DNA of 64,000 nucleotides from Lachnospiraceae bacterium (GCA_024693845.1 JAILKJ010000003.1:1-64000); one strand, 5' to 3'. Shown: positions 40,453 through 50,837, counted from the first letter of the stretch. The notes: a model not told the origin generated them from the letters alone. Program-made: numbers and translations.

Positions 40453-41163
40453 ATGTTTCATATTGTAGTATGCGATGATGATCCGGTGATCTGCACACAG
40501 TGCAAGGATCTGCTGGAAAAACATTACAAAAAACAAGTCAGTATAACGGTCCTCGGCAGTGCCGAGGACCTGAAGGGGTGGCTGGAGGAGAAGGATAAAG
40601 GCCAGACCAATATCATTCTCCTTGATATCGCCCTGGGAGACGCGGACGGCATTGAGCTGGCAAAGGATATCCGCAGGGATTATCCTCAGATCAAGGTGAT
40701 CCTGCTCTCAGGATATGCGCAGCTGGCCAGCAACGTATTCGATGCGGATCCGGTGTATTTCCTTTCCAAGCCCATCGATTCTTCCAAGCTCTTTGCCTCC
40801 ATGGACAGAGCCATGAAGATCGTGTCCAGCCAGGAGATCAAAGCGGTTACCGTTACCGGTGTGGGCGGCAAGATATTCCGTCTGAAGGTGGATGAGGTGG
40901 TCTACATTGAGACCAGCGGGCGCAACTGCCGCGTACATCTGGATAACGGACAGATACGTGACGTCAACTGCAAGCTTTCCGAGATCCTTTCCATGATGCC
41001 CGACCATGTGGTTGCCACCCATCAGAGCTACGGGTGTAATCTTCACAAGGTCAAGGCCTTTTCCAAGGAGGACGGCATCGATCTGGCAGGCGGCATGAAT
41101 ATTCCCGTCAGCCGCAGGCATTATAAGGGTGTGAAGGAGAAATTAGCACTGCACATGGTATAA
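40453..41163 (+). CDS. LytTR-family response regulator
   Basis: IVVCDDDPVICTQCK...IILLDIALGDADGIELAKDIR; LytTR VDEVVYIETSGRNCRVHL...VATHQSYGCNLHKV. Confidence 0.9.
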   Translation: MFHIVVCDDDPVICTQCKDLLEKHYKKQVSITVLGSAEDLKGWLEEKDKGQTNIILLDIALGDADGIELAKDIRRDYPQIKVILLSGYAQLASNVFDADPVYFLSKPIDSSKLFASMDRAMKIVSSQEIKAVTVTGVGGKIFRLKVDEVVYIETSGRNCRVHLDNGQIRDVNCKLSEILSMMPDHVVATHQSYGCNLHKVKAFSKEDGIDLAGGMNIPVSRRHYKGVKEKLALHMV

Positions 41164-41178
41164 CGAGGTAACAGAATA

Positions 41179-42099
41179 ATGATAAGCCACGGCGAAAAAC
41201 AGCTAATCGGCAGGATGCAGCAGGCCTGGTCGGATATGAAAAGGCCGGATGAGCTGTATCGTGGTTTCCGCAGGATCAGACATGATTTTGCCAACTATAT
41301 ACAAAGCAGCAGTTTCGAATCGGAGGATGAAGGTTTTATCCTCCGACTTCGTGTGTTAAAAAAGAATACACTGGACCTTACCAACGAACTGCTGGAGGAA
41401 GTAAACGAATATATCGCAACGGAGCCTTTGAAGACCTATGACTATCTTACAGAAGAGCTTCCCGAGATGGGAGCAAGGGATGTAAGAGGGCAGGTCCTTC
41501 GAAGGCTCTGGCTGTCTATGCGGGAGTATTTTGCCGTTCAGCTCACAGAGCTTTCCCGGGTAAAAGAGATCCTTGAGCATCTACAGGACAGGCTGGAGAG
41601 AAGCCTCCCCCCCGACGAGGAAGAAAGCAGGATCCATCTGGAGGAGTGCGACAGCATCACCTGTCATATGACGGCAGATGATCCGTTGCTGGCGGCCTAT
41701 GTATACACCCTGAACCGCCGTTGTTCTGAGGCGGGAGGCATGTTCCGGTTCCAGATGGGCATCCCCGTCTGCTTCCAGCAGGATGTGGCGGATCTGTATT
41801 ACATTTTGGGCAGGATCAGTGAAGTGATCGAAGTATTTTTGCAGGAGCTTGCTTTGCAGGAAGAAGTAAAGGGCCGGGGAGGCGAAGATGCGCAGCAGAG
41901 CAGCCCTGTCCTTATCAGGCTGAGACTGGCCGGGAATATGGGCCTTTGGCATCTTTTCCTGGAAATGGGTCCGGCCAGAGAGGGGGATCCTGCATATCTT
42001 GCCAGGGATAAGGCACTGAAAAAGATCCTTCGAAGAATGGACGCTTCTTTCCGGCAGATGCGGGAAGAGGATAAGATCAGGATCGATATTACAGGATAA
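41179..42099 (+). CDS. Cytosolic, degenerate AgrC/Spo0B-like histidine kinase/phosphotransferase
   Basis: RRIRHDFANYIQSS resembles HPK10/Spo0B H-box; no TM; ATPase N-box position (ILGRISEVIEVFL) looks degenerate; directly after LytTR regulator. Confidence 0.55.
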   Translation: MISHGEKQLIGRMQQAWSDMKRPDELYRGFRRIRHDFANYIQSSSFESEDEGFILRLRVLKKNTLDLTNELLEEVNEYIATEPLKTYDYLTEELPEMGARDVRGQVLRRLWLSMREYFAVQLTELSRVKEILEHLQDRLERSLPPDEEESRIHLEECDSITCHMTADDPLLAAYVYTLNRRCSEAGGMFRFQMGIPVCFQQDVADLYYILGRISEVIEVFLQELALQEEVKGRGGEDAQQSSPVLIRLRLAGNMGLWHLFLEMGPAREGDPAYLARDKALKKILRRMDASFRQMREEDKIRIDITG

Positions 42100-42130
42100 T
42101 GCAACCTTTTGTGAAAAATCGCGGTATTAT
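42099..42130 (+). promoter_or_regulatory. ECF-like motif copy 1: ATGCAACCT-N17-TATTAT
   Basis: Shared with three downstream intergenic regions at identical spacing. Confidence 0.65.
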
Positions 42131-42229
42131 GGTTAAAGCGGCAGGAGCCCGGGAAAGAAGTGGAGATAAGGTTGAGCAGACAAGGAAGCAAAATGAGCAG
42201 CACAAGAAGCAGGCTATGGGGAGGTTCTC

Positions 42230-45166
42230 ATGAAAGATTATAACGATAACGAAATAAAAGATGTAAGCATCCTCTTACCCGAGGATGGGTATGAGGAAGA
42301 TGATCGCGGCGGTGAAAACGAAAAGGAAGCCGAAGATTATTCCCAGATGTCCGACGACGAATTTTTTAAGAGCATGTGGGGCTTTTTGAAGGACGTTAAT
42401 GATGTGCACGGATCCTTCGGCAAGAATCCTTCTGAAAAGGAGCAGATCATCGAGGTGCCGGACGATGGGGACGGGCTTTATGATGGCGAAAATGAGGCCC
42501 CTGAAGAGGATCTGATCATCAAGCAGGATCAGAAGGACCGGGATGAGGAAAAGGAAGCCGAGAAGAAGAAAACAAAGCATATCAAGACCAACTCCCTGGC
42601 TTATTATATCGCCATGGAGAATGAGTATAAGTATGCCAAGAAGATAGATCCCAATGCGGAAATGCCTGAGGAACTGAAGGGCTTTCGTGAGACCATGAAG
42701 GCTCCTCTTATGAATAATACAGGCGAAAAGACAGGGGTTAAGATCGTTTCCGATCCCCGAAGGGATCAGGTGATAAAGGAAGCACAGGAGGCTGAAAAAA
42801 GAAAAGATGCGGCAAGTAAGGAGTTGGAGGCTGCAAAGGCTAAGCACAGCAAGTACCGGATCCGGGATCTTTCCCGTTTGGAGCTGAAGAGAAATCAGGA
42901 TCAGATCGCTGCTCTGGTGGAGCTTTTGGACAGCAAGGATCACTGGTGGAGAGGCAGTTCCCCAAATTTCCGGGCTCTGATGAAGGAGCTTAAGACCCTC
43001 AAGGAGCTTTCTGCCGATCTGGCGGCTCAGCGCGCAGATCATACCGAGATCACGGATCCCGCAAAGCAGAAGGAAAAGGAGAAACAGATGAAGGCGGCAA
43101 TGGGCCGTTACCAGCGCCAGATCGATCTGGTGGGACACGCTGCGGAAACCTATCTGATAAATAAGGTAGGGAAGATCAATTCCGATTATGCCCAGGCCCG
43201 GTTCGATACCATTACCGATATCAGGAATATCATGCTGGTAAACAGGGATTCCCTGAAAAATGCCTATCTGGAGAATGATGCTGTCAATACGGAGCGCAGG
43301 ATCAAGAACCGCAAACAGATGGAAAAGAGCAATGCCCAGCGTCAGAAGATCTATGACTGGCAGCAGAATATATATCACAAGTGCTCCTATTCAACCGACC
43401 TGTGCGGAGTCCGCAGCTCTTATATGGGTGATAACTTCACACAGGACTCTCTGGTTAAACTGGGCGGCAAGTTTTCCGTTGCCAGAGGTGCCGGTTTTTC
43501 TCTTTCCATGATGATCCTGATGGGTGAAAAGGATGAGAAGGGAAATAGGAAATATTCTATCGATGATGTGTTGGATCCCACAAAACTGTTGGCCGAAAAA
43601 CAGAAGATCTTCAAAGAAGTGATCGGTCATATGAAAAAGGGAGACGAAGACAATGAATGGTTGGCCGAAAAGTTTTATGAAGCCCATAAGACAGGTGAAG
43701 CGGCCATTGATGAGCTGATGAAGAAGGTGGATTTTAAAGATCCTGATTATATGATGTCGGAAGCCTTCACAAAGGCCGGTGTGATCGGTCATTCCATGAT
43801 GGATGTATGGCAGGAACTGGCCAGGATCCCGGAGGAGTCCCTGAAGGTATTAAAGGAGAAAGAGCCGAACCTACGGGGCATCAACAATATCAATGATTAC
43901 GGAGAACTGCTGGGAGCCAGAAGAGGCTATATCGATGTGATGAATGAAATGCAGTCCAAGCTGGCATCCCATCTGAAAAAACAGGAAGGCAATGGCGGTG
44001 TTGGCGTAGATGAACAGATGGCGTTGACATCTGCTTATTCCCTCAATATTCTGAAGGGTCATTTAACGTCCATCGCAGAGAAAAACAAGGACAAGCCCTT
44101 TAATCATTGGTTTAAAGTGCAGGATGCCGTTTTCGGCAAGGAGCTGGAGAAGGATGCGGCGGATTATTTTTCCGCCCTGCCGATCCCCGGCGGGACATTC
44201 TTCGATTACAATCTTTCCTCATTCCTGGACGGAAGTGCTTTTAAAGACCTTCATCATAAGAGGAAGGAAGACGGCGAGATTTCCGGTTCTCTGCAGGGCG
44301 ATTTTAATATAAATGCCATGGCAGATGATCACTCAGTGATCACTTTGACGGATGCGGAGCTCTATCGCCGGATCGACAATAAGCTGGAGCATTATGATGA
44401 GCTGAAGAAGACCAGCAACAAACAGCTGCAGGAGTACATAAACGGTGCCATGAAGGCTACAGGTTTTTTGGCAAAGCATATCGTAAGTCCCGAAAAGATG
44501 AATGAGGATGAGAAGAAGCAGGCTGCAGAGAGCATGGAGGCGATCTTTAAGTGTCAGGTAGCGATCGAGCTGCAAGGTGCCGGAGCCACCGGAGATCTGC
44601 TGAAGAAAGAAGTTGACGATATTACGGTCAAGCTTCCGGAATACCAGCGCTACATGAAGAACATCGGCAAAACTTCCATGGCAGCTCTGATTTACGGTAA
44701 TCTGGCCAATGAAGTTTCATCCAGCAAAGAGACGGATCTTTCCAAAGGCAGGATCGCCCGGGCCAGACTGGCGGACGGAAAGCAAAAGAGCGATCACAAT
44801 TTTGCCGTTTTCTATGCCACAGCTTTTGCCTGTGCCGTATATGAGGCCAATAACGGAGTATTGCCCATCAATCCCTATAAGCCTTTTGATAAAAGATTTA
44901 AAATGGGAGAGTATATCGACCATGTTTACGATTCCTTCTTCGGCTCGCCGGCAGGAAAGGCAAAGCTTGAAGAACTGAAGGCGAACCCGCATCAGATCCC
45001 CATGATCATGGACAATAAGGATAAACTGCGGGAAATGGTCAAGAGTCAGGACGAAAAGCTTCTTGCCCAGCGTGCGGAACAGCGCAAACTGGATGAGGAA
45101 AAGTTCCGTAAGCAGCGGGAGGAGAGTAAAAAGAATCAGGCGGCGTTGAAGAAGACCAAAGTCTGA
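42230..45166 (+). CDS. Large cytosolic coiled-coil-like protein of unknown function (array gene 1)
   Basis: 978 aa, charged, helical, no signal peptide/TM; SD gggagg. Confidence 0.75.
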   Translation: MKDYNDNEIKDVSILLPEDGYEEDDRGGENEKEAEDYSQMSDDEFFKSMWGFLKDVNDVHGSFGKNPSEKEQIIEVPDDGDGLYDGENEAPEEDLIIKQDQKDRDEEKEAEKKKTKHIKTNSLAYYIAMENEYKYAKKIDPNAEMPEELKGFRETMKAPLMNNTGEKTGVKIVSDPRRDQVIKEAQEAEKRKDAASKELEAAKAKHSKYRIRDLSRLELKRNQDQIAALVELLDSKDHWWRGSSPNFRALMKELKTLKELSADLAAQRADHTEITDPAKQKEKEKQMKAAMGRYQRQIDLVGHAAETYLINKVGKINSDYAQARFDTITDIRNIMLVNRDSLKNAYLENDAVNTERRIKNRKQMEKSNAQRQKIYDWQQNIYHKCSYSTDLCGVRSSYMGDNFTQDSLVKLGGKFSVARGAGFSLSMMILMGEKDEKGNRKYSIDDVLDPTKLLAEKQKIFKEVIGHMKKGDEDNEWLAEKFYEAHKTGEAAIDELMKKVDFKDPDYMMSEAFTKAGVIGHSMMDVWQELARIPEESLKVLKEKEPNLRGINNINDYGELLGARRGYIDVMNEMQSKLASHLKKQEGNGGVGVDEQMALTSAYSLNILKGHLTSIAEKNKDKPFNHWFKVQDAVFGKELEKDAADYFSALPIPGGTFFDYNLSSFLDGSAFKDLHHKRKEDGEISGSLQGDFNINAMADDHSVITLTDAELYRRIDNKLEHYDELKKTSNKQLQEYINGAMKATGFLAKHIVSPEKMNEDEKKQAAESMEAIFKCQVAIELQGAGATGDLLKKEVDDITVKLPEYQRYMKNIGKTSMAALIYGNLANEVSSSKETDLSKGRIARARLADGKQKSDHNFAVFYATAFACAVYEANNGVLPINPYKPFDKRFKMGEYIDHVYDSFFGSPAGKAKLEELKANPHQIPMIMDNKDKLREMVKSQDEKLLAQRAEQRKLDEEKFRKQREESKKNQAALKKTKV

Positions 45167-45228
45167 TATTGCAGCAGAAAGAAAAGGCAAAGCCGAAGGC
45201 GGCGGGAATGTGAATGAAATCACATTTT

Positions 45229-45260
45229 ATGCAACCGATATGGTATAATCAGTGTATTTA
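45229..45260 (+). promoter_or_regulatory. ECF-like motif copy 2: ATGCAACCG-N17-TATTTA
   Basis: Same motif and spacing; a TATAAT also lies within the spacer (45244-45249). Confidence 0.6.
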
Positions 45261-45281
45261 GGATAACAGGAGGATCTTAAC

Positions 45282-47246
45282 ATGCCGAGACGAAATAAGA
45301 AAAAATACGACCTGAAAGCAGAGGATGTCATCGCCCAGAACAGAGCGCGGGAAGAGCAGGAACTGCAGCAGCGCGAGCAGGAAGCACAGCAAATGGAGGA
45401 AGAGCTTCTTACCGAGAACAAGCAGGATATTTATGATTATGCCTCAAGGGACGAGAAGATCGATTATCTCAAACAGCTGATGTGGTCCAAGGTGCTTCCG
45501 AGCGTGGGCGAGAACGGCGAGCGGTTTAAGGAAGAGCTGGAAAAGCCCGAAACCAGAGAGACCCTTGGTCTTGTTGCTGATAGGGTAAAGAATATCCGGG
45601 TAGCAGCCGAGCTGATGGAAAGCAAGGATCTGCAAAGGACCATATTCGGCGGACTTGTGCCCGGTAAAAAAGGCTGGGATAAGGCCAAAGAAGATTTTAT
45701 TCAGAATAAGCTGAACGGCATTGAAAATTATGGCACGGAATCCGCCTATCGAAAGGTGCTGGCGGAAAGAGAAGCCAAAGAGCGCTTGTGGCGGCAGAAA
45801 CTGGATGAATTTGCGTTCACTCAGGAGGACTATGAGAATGCTACGCCCAAGGAAAGAGCCGCGAAAGCAACGGAGTATATCAAGCTGTATTATTCGAAAG
45901 ATGCAGCAGATCCCAAGGCAATGGATGAAAAGCTCAAGGATCCCGTGGCTCAGGAAGTGATCCTGAAGACGGTAACGGACTGCAAGCTTTGGCACACTGT
46001 GGTAGACATGACCGGTCACGGTTCCTTTGTGGATGCCACACTCGGTTCATCCTATAATGCAAATTTTGACGACGCACAGAGAGAGCAGTCCAAGGAAGAT
46101 TTTTTGGAATACAACCTGAAAGCTGCCGTTCAGTATGATGAAAAGGCCGGACTCGAGGCACGGGCAAAGGAGAAAGCCGACAAGCAGAAGGAAGAAGAGC
46201 AGAAGCGAGTTGAAGATGCGGACAGCAGAAAACGGGAACACGCTGCCATCGATGTGGAATTCTATGATGATCACGGTCGGAATTTTGAAAAATGGCAAAA
46301 GTGGATCGAGGGTGTTGATTTCAATATGGCAGGCACCGGTTCCCGGACCTTTAAGCAGATGAAGGAAGCCATCGTGGATCTGAATAAGTTTCATAAGGAG
46401 ATGCGTTTCAATTTCAGGGAGGGGTATGATCTGCAGCAGCAGGAAGCGCTTATGGACAAGCAAAAAGCTGCTATGAAAGCCGTAGAAAAGTATTTGGCCT
46501 ATAAGCAGAAACAGATGGATAACGAGCCGGAACGAAGAAATAATCCCAAGAAGCAGAAACGGGAACAGCCCCGTATTGCCACCTCCATCAGGATCCTGAA
46601 GGAGATGGAAGATACCTTCGCGGTAGAGCAGGATGTTACCTTCAGAAAAGAAAGACATTTGCGGGATGAGCTGTATGACAAGATCATGGAAGAGGACAAG
46701 ATCCTGAAAAACCATAATACACCGCAGAAGGAATACCTGGCCTCCGTTGCCAGAACGGTGGATATGATCAATAATTTCGACGCTAAAAGATGGTATAAGA
46801 GTAACGAGCATGCATCGGATTTTCTGGAGATCCATGATAAAGAGGTGCATAAGGATTACAATCCCGATGTGATGAGGGAACTGCTTGGTGCCAGAACGGC
46901 ATCGGGGATGAAGGTATATAACGAGGCCTACAACATGACGATGAACGATCCGGATAAAAGACTGCATGTGAATGATCTGATTAATATGTCGCATGAGATG
47001 AGAGGCTTTGAGTTTCATCATCCGTTTCCCAATGTTAAACAGGCCATGGCTCTAGAACATGAAAAGGATGACTATATCAGAAATCTCTTGTCGGCAGATT
47101 CCAAAAATCAGCTCAATCGTCATGATCTTTTCAAAAATGAAGACAGCCAGATCATGGAACGAATGAATGCACAGGCAGAAAGACAGCAACAGCAAAACAG
47201 AAGCCACAACAGAAGCCAAAACAGAAGCCACAACAGAATGATGTAA
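45282..47246 (+). CDS. Large coiled-coil-like protein of unknown function (array gene 2)
   Basis: 654 aa; MPRRNKKKYDLKAED start, SD aggagg; contains YLAYKQKQMDNEPERRNNPKKQKREQPRI block; ends in RSHN/RSQN repeats. Confidence 0.75.
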   Translation: MPRRNKKKYDLKAEDVIAQNRAREEQELQQREQEAQQMEEELLTENKQDIYDYASRDEKIDYLKQLMWSKVLPSVGENGERFKEELEKPETRETLGLVADRVKNIRVAAELMESKDLQRTIFGGLVPGKKGWDKAKEDFIQNKLNGIENYGTESAYRKVLAEREAKERLWRQKLDEFAFTQEDYENATPKERAAKATEYIKLYYSKDAADPKAMDEKLKDPVAQEVILKTVTDCKLWHTVVDMTGHGSFVDATLGSSYNANFDDAQREQSKEDFLEYNLKAAVQYDEKAGLEARAKEKADKQKEEEQKRVEDADSRKREHAAIDVEFYDDHGRNFEKWQKWIEGVDFNMAGTGSRTFKQMKEAIVDLNKFHKEMRFNFREGYDLQQQEALMDKQKAAMKAVEKYLAYKQKQMDNEPERRNNPKKQKREQPRIATSIRILKEMEDTFAVEQDVTFRKERHLRDELYDKIMEEDKILKNHNTPQKEYLASVARTVDMINNFDAKRWYKSNEHASDFLEIHDKEVHKDYNPDVMRELLGARTASGMKVYNEAYNMTMNDPDKRLHVNDLINMSHEMRGFEFHHPFPNVKQAMALEHEKDDYIRNLLSADSKNQLNRHDLFKNEDSQIMERMNAQAERQQQQNRSHNRSQNRSHNRMM

Positions 47247-47326
47247 AGCAGTACAGAACCGTTTGGGTGACAGTCATCATCGAGACGGTTCTGTTGCTCG
47301 TTATATTGTCCGCAGATTTGCGAGGA

Positions 47327-47358
47327 ATGCAACCGAATGCGGATCAGCCGTGTATTCT
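47327..47358 (+). promoter_or_regulatory. ECF-like motif copy 3: ATGCAACCG-N17-TATTCT
   Basis: Same motif and spacing. Confidence 0.65.
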
Positions 47359-47422
47359 GAACAGATACGAAAAAAACACAGACAGTATTGGTTCAGAGTA
47401 AAGACACAGGAGGAACGAACAT

Positions 47423-50400
47423 ATGCCGAAAATGACCAAGGAGACCCTCAGAGCTTTAAAACAATTTGCCGACCAGGTGATCGCAGCGGGAAATATCAAT
47501 ACCCCCGAAATGCGACGCTATTTCATTGAGGCCGCAAGGAACACTTCTTACAGTGAAGATGCCAGAAATGATGCGAATGAGATCTATAATATCATTACCA
47601 ACGACCATTTTCAGGCTTTTGATAAACTGAGTGCGCTTTCCGCCAAGATGCAGACCATGATCGATGATCCGAATTATCCAGACAATTCTCCGACTGCCGA
47701 GGACGACACGAGGGCAGTAACGGATACCTTCCGGGATTATTATGACAATTATCGCATGCTGGATACCCATATCATGAATTTTAACGCGGATACGGGTTAT
47801 AAGCCGCTGAACAAGCTCAATTCTCCGCTGCAGTCTTTGATCGGTGTGATCCATTCCTATTCCCAGATCGATACGCAGTATGATCTGATAAATATTCAGA
47901 TCGAGAACAGCTATACTCAGGCACAGATCGATGCACTGAAAAAGGAAAACAAAAAGTTGGATGACATGACCGACTTTATCGTGTTTGAAGTGGCGGATGA
48001 TGTGGATTTCCATAATGTGAACGATATTATTGACAAGCATCATGCAGATGAAAGAACCCTGAATGCCACCAGGGCGGAGCTTGCCGACTTAAAATCCCCG
48101 GACAAAAGACTTGTCTACGAAACCCTTGAAAAAAGGCGCATTGAAGAAGCACAGCAGCACCAGAAAAATTATGTGGATGCTTATAAAAAGGTTTTGGACG
48201 AGGCGGATCATGAGGTTCAGAAAGCCCAGGAGCTGACGGACAGTGCCCGGCATGATTTTGATGAGTATAAAAATCTGGAGGCCAGAACCCTGCCTATGAT
48301 CAGAAGGGCTGCAGAGGCCAAACAGGAACATGAAAGAATGTCGAAAGAGCTGCAGGAAATGCGAAGAAATCGCGTGAAGCTCAATAATCTGATCGATCTG
48401 ACCCATATCGATAAAGAGCCTCAAAGTGAGGCCGACAAACTGTATAAGGCCTATTATAAAGCAAAACGGAACAGTGAAAAATGGGAACAGGTGGGAAAGC
48501 TGTTTGAAGAGTTCTTCGAGAAGTACGGTAACTCCGATATGGCCATGGCAGTATGTGCAAGCCCGGAAAGCAACGTCGCCGTCACTTTCAAGAAGGTATA
48601 CCAGAATAATCCCAACACGAAAGCACAGTCAGACGAGATCAACGGTTCGGAAAAACTGCTTGCCGATATCAAAAAGATCCTTCCGGATCCCGAGTTCTGG
48701 GAAAAGAATGTGGCCAAGGCAAAGAATGAACAGGGCGTTTTGGACAGAAAGCTTTTGCGGGAAACGATCGAAAAGGAGACGACGCAGTTTGCGGAAAGCT
48801 CTTTTTATGATCTGGCAAAAGATCAGAATTATATCAATCATTTCCGTCTGAAGCAGATCAATAAGCTGCTCCTTGAGGCGACTGATAAGGAGGATCCCCG
48901 TGCGATCGAAATGCTGCAGGAGGAACAGAAAAAGCTCTATGACGAAATGTTAAACAACGGTTCCGGTGCCGTGGATCTGAAGCATGTCGACGACATCCTG
49001 GTGCTTCAGAAGCTTGTCAAGGACTTCGATCAGCTGAAACTGGATTTTGAGAATGCGGCAAAAGACTATGCCGAGAAACAGCAGGGAGCTTTGACCGCGC
49101 TGAATGATCTTGAAAAGCTGAAAGCCGGACAACTGATCAAAAACAATCCCGGCTTTGCCCGGCTGCGTGAAGCTGTGGAAAAGGGTGAGCTTTCCAAGAC
49201 AAGTTATGATACCGTTGTATCCCAGGCCTTCAAAGGCAATCAGATCCATAAGCATTATGAGGATATGACGCAGAAGGCGGAGGAGAACCTTCGCCAGAAG
49301 AAAGCCAGCCGAAAAGCGGTCAGTGAGCAGTATCGCAAGCTTAAGAGGGAAAATACCGAGATGAAGCTCGATGCTAAAGACTGCAGCTTTAATAACTATG
49401 TATATGATGTGGTCAAGAAGGCTGTTTCGGTACACAATCATGAGAAAGAACTGGAAAAGAACAGCGGCAGATATCAGCATATCCAGGATACCAAGCTGCA
49501 GTTCAAAACCGTAGAAGACAGCCGCCGCAATCTCTATGTTGCTTTCAAGGAAAAGGCGGCCAAAAAGCAGATTGCCAAGGGAATCTATGATAAAGTCAAC
49601 GAATTGAAAAGAAGCTTTACCTTTGCCCGGAATAATCCGAATCCGGATCCCAAGGCCGGTAACTCCAACAAATACAACGCCATCTATACCGCACTGGAAA
49701 GCTTCGGGACCAAACAGGATATTGAAAAGCTCTCGCCCGATGAGCTGAGGGAAAAATTCCGCGTTTTGTCCAAAGCGGCATCGGATTATAAAACAGCCAA
49801 GTTAAACCAGAAGCTTCATTTCAAGATCTTTGCTTCCAAGCAAAGAACCTTCCGTCTGGCCTATGCGGATGAGGTGACTACCTTCTGCAAGAACGAAACC
49901 GCACTGCTTGGCAACGGCTGGGATATCACGCCGGAAAATGAGCGCTATATCAGTGACCAGGCAAAGCTTCTGCCGGAAGGCATGCGCTATATGATCGATA
50001 ATCCCCGGGGACGCGATCACGTCAGGGATGAAAGTGTAGATGTGCGTTTCCGTCGCTATACCGAAAAACAGGCGGATTATAATGCGGTACACTATAAGGT
50101 GAATCAGCTCAAGGATATGGAGGCGGATATTAAAAGCCGTCTGAATTCCATAGACCTGCAAAGAAAAGGCCGCAAGGAGATCATCATGACAGATGAGGAG
50201 AATAAGCGGATCTATGAGCAGGAGACATGGACAGTCCTGTATTATCTTCATACTCTGGATGAACTGCACAACTACAAAGCCGGTGAAACTTCGGAGGAGA
50301 GATGGACAAGGCTGACTAATATGTATGAAGAATACAATGAGGATGCCAATGTCGCTGCGTTCATGGCAAACCCGCCGGATCAGAAATACAAGGATGTGGC

Positions 50401-50716
50401 CAATTATATCAACACAACCTATTCAAATCCCTCTGCCCTCATGCGGGAAAAGGTGGATACCGCTTCGATGCGCTCTTACCTGAAGGCTTACGGTAAGACT
50501 GCGGTGGAAAAGAACACCGAGAAGGAACTGTATGACAGAGAAAGGCAGCGTTTAAAAGCCATAGAGGACGAAAAGAAAAGAATACAGGAAGCGGCTGAAA
50601 AAGCAAAAAAAGACGAGCCGAAGTACGACAAGAAAGGGAATCGCATTCCCAAGCCTTCCGCTCCCCATAAGGATCTGACGGGGCCTACGGGCTTTCAGGG
50701 GCCGGGCAAAAAATAA
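47423..50716 (+). CDS. Large coiled-coil-like protein of unknown function (array gene 3)
   Basis: 1097 aa; SD aggagg; contains SFGTKQDIEKLSPDELREKFRVLSKAASDYKTAKL block shared with array gene 4. Confidence 0.75.
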   Translation: MPKMTKETLRALKQFADQVIAAGNINTPEMRRYFIEAARNTSYSEDARNDANEIYNIITNDHFQAFDKLSALSAKMQTMIDDPNYPDNSPTAEDDTRAVTDTFRDYYDNYRMLDTHIMNFNADTGYKPLNKLNSPLQSLIGVIHSYSQIDTQYDLINIQIENSYTQAQIDALKKENKKLDDMTDFIVFEVADDVDFHNVNDIIDKHHADERTLNATRAELADLKSPDKRLVYETLEKRRIEEAQQHQKNYVDAYKKVLDEADHEVQKAQELTDSARHDFDEYKNLEARTLPMIRRAAEAKQEHERMSKELQEMRRNRVKLNNLIDLTHIDKEPQSEADKLYKAYYKAKRNSEKWEQVGKLFEEFFEKYGNSDMAMAVCASPESNVAVTFKKVYQNNPNTKAQSDEINGSEKLLADIKKILPDPEFWEKNVAKAKNEQGVLDRKLLRETIEKETTQFAESSFYDLAKDQNYINHFRLKQINKLLLEATDKEDPRAIEMLQEEQKKLYDEMLNNGSGAVDLKHVDDILVLQKLVKDFDQLKLDFENAAKDYAEKQQGALTALNDLEKLKAGQLIKNNPGFARLREAVEKGELSKTSYDTVVSQAFKGNQIHKHYEDMTQKAEENLRQKKASRKAVSEQYRKLKRENTEMKLDAKDCSFNNYVYDVVKKAVSVHNHEKELEKNSGRYQHIQDTKLQFKTVEDSRRNLYVAFKEKAAKKQIAKGIYDKVNELKRSFTFARNNPNPDPKAGNSNKYNAIYTALESFGTKQDIEKLSPDELREKFRVLSKAASDYKTAKLNQKLHFKIFASKQRTFRLAYADEVTTFCKNETALLGNGWDITPENERYISDQAKLLPEGMRYMIDNPRGRDHVRDESVDVRFRRYTEKQADYNAVHYKVNQLKDMEADIKSRLNSIDLQRKGRKEIIMTDEENKRIYEQETWTVLYYLHTLDELHNYKAGETSEERWTRLTNMYEEYNEDANVAAFMANPPDQKYKDVANYINTTYSNPSALMREKVDTASMRSYLKAYGKTAVEKNTEKELYDRERQRLKAIEDEKKRIQEAAEKAKKDEPKYDKKGNRIPKPSAPHKDLTGPTGFQGPGKK

Positions 50717-50722
50717 AATCCT

Positions 50723-50754
50723 ATGCAACCGAATCCGTTTCGCTTGTGTATTAT
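50723..50754 (+). promoter_or_regulatory. ECF-like motif copy 4: ATGCAACCG-N17-TATTAT
   Basis: Same motif and spacing. Confidence 0.65.
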
Positions 50755-50837
50755 ACACAGAAAGAATCGAAACACTGCTGGATTTATAACATAACATCGA
50801 CGGATCCGAAGGATCTTCGAAAAAAGGAGGGACACTC

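Noticed and set aside
40551-40571. Palindrome GGTCCTCGGCAGTGCCGAGGACC
   Set aside because: Lies inside the LytTR regulator coding sequence; probably incidental
42275-43378. 367-aa hydrophobic minus-strand ORF opposite array gene 1
   Set aside because: Leu/Ile-rich because it is antisense to Lys/Asp/Glu-rich coding sequence; gene 1 has SD and promoter
46047-47021. 324-aa hydrophobic minus-strand ORF opposite array gene 2
   Set aside because: Same antisense artefact
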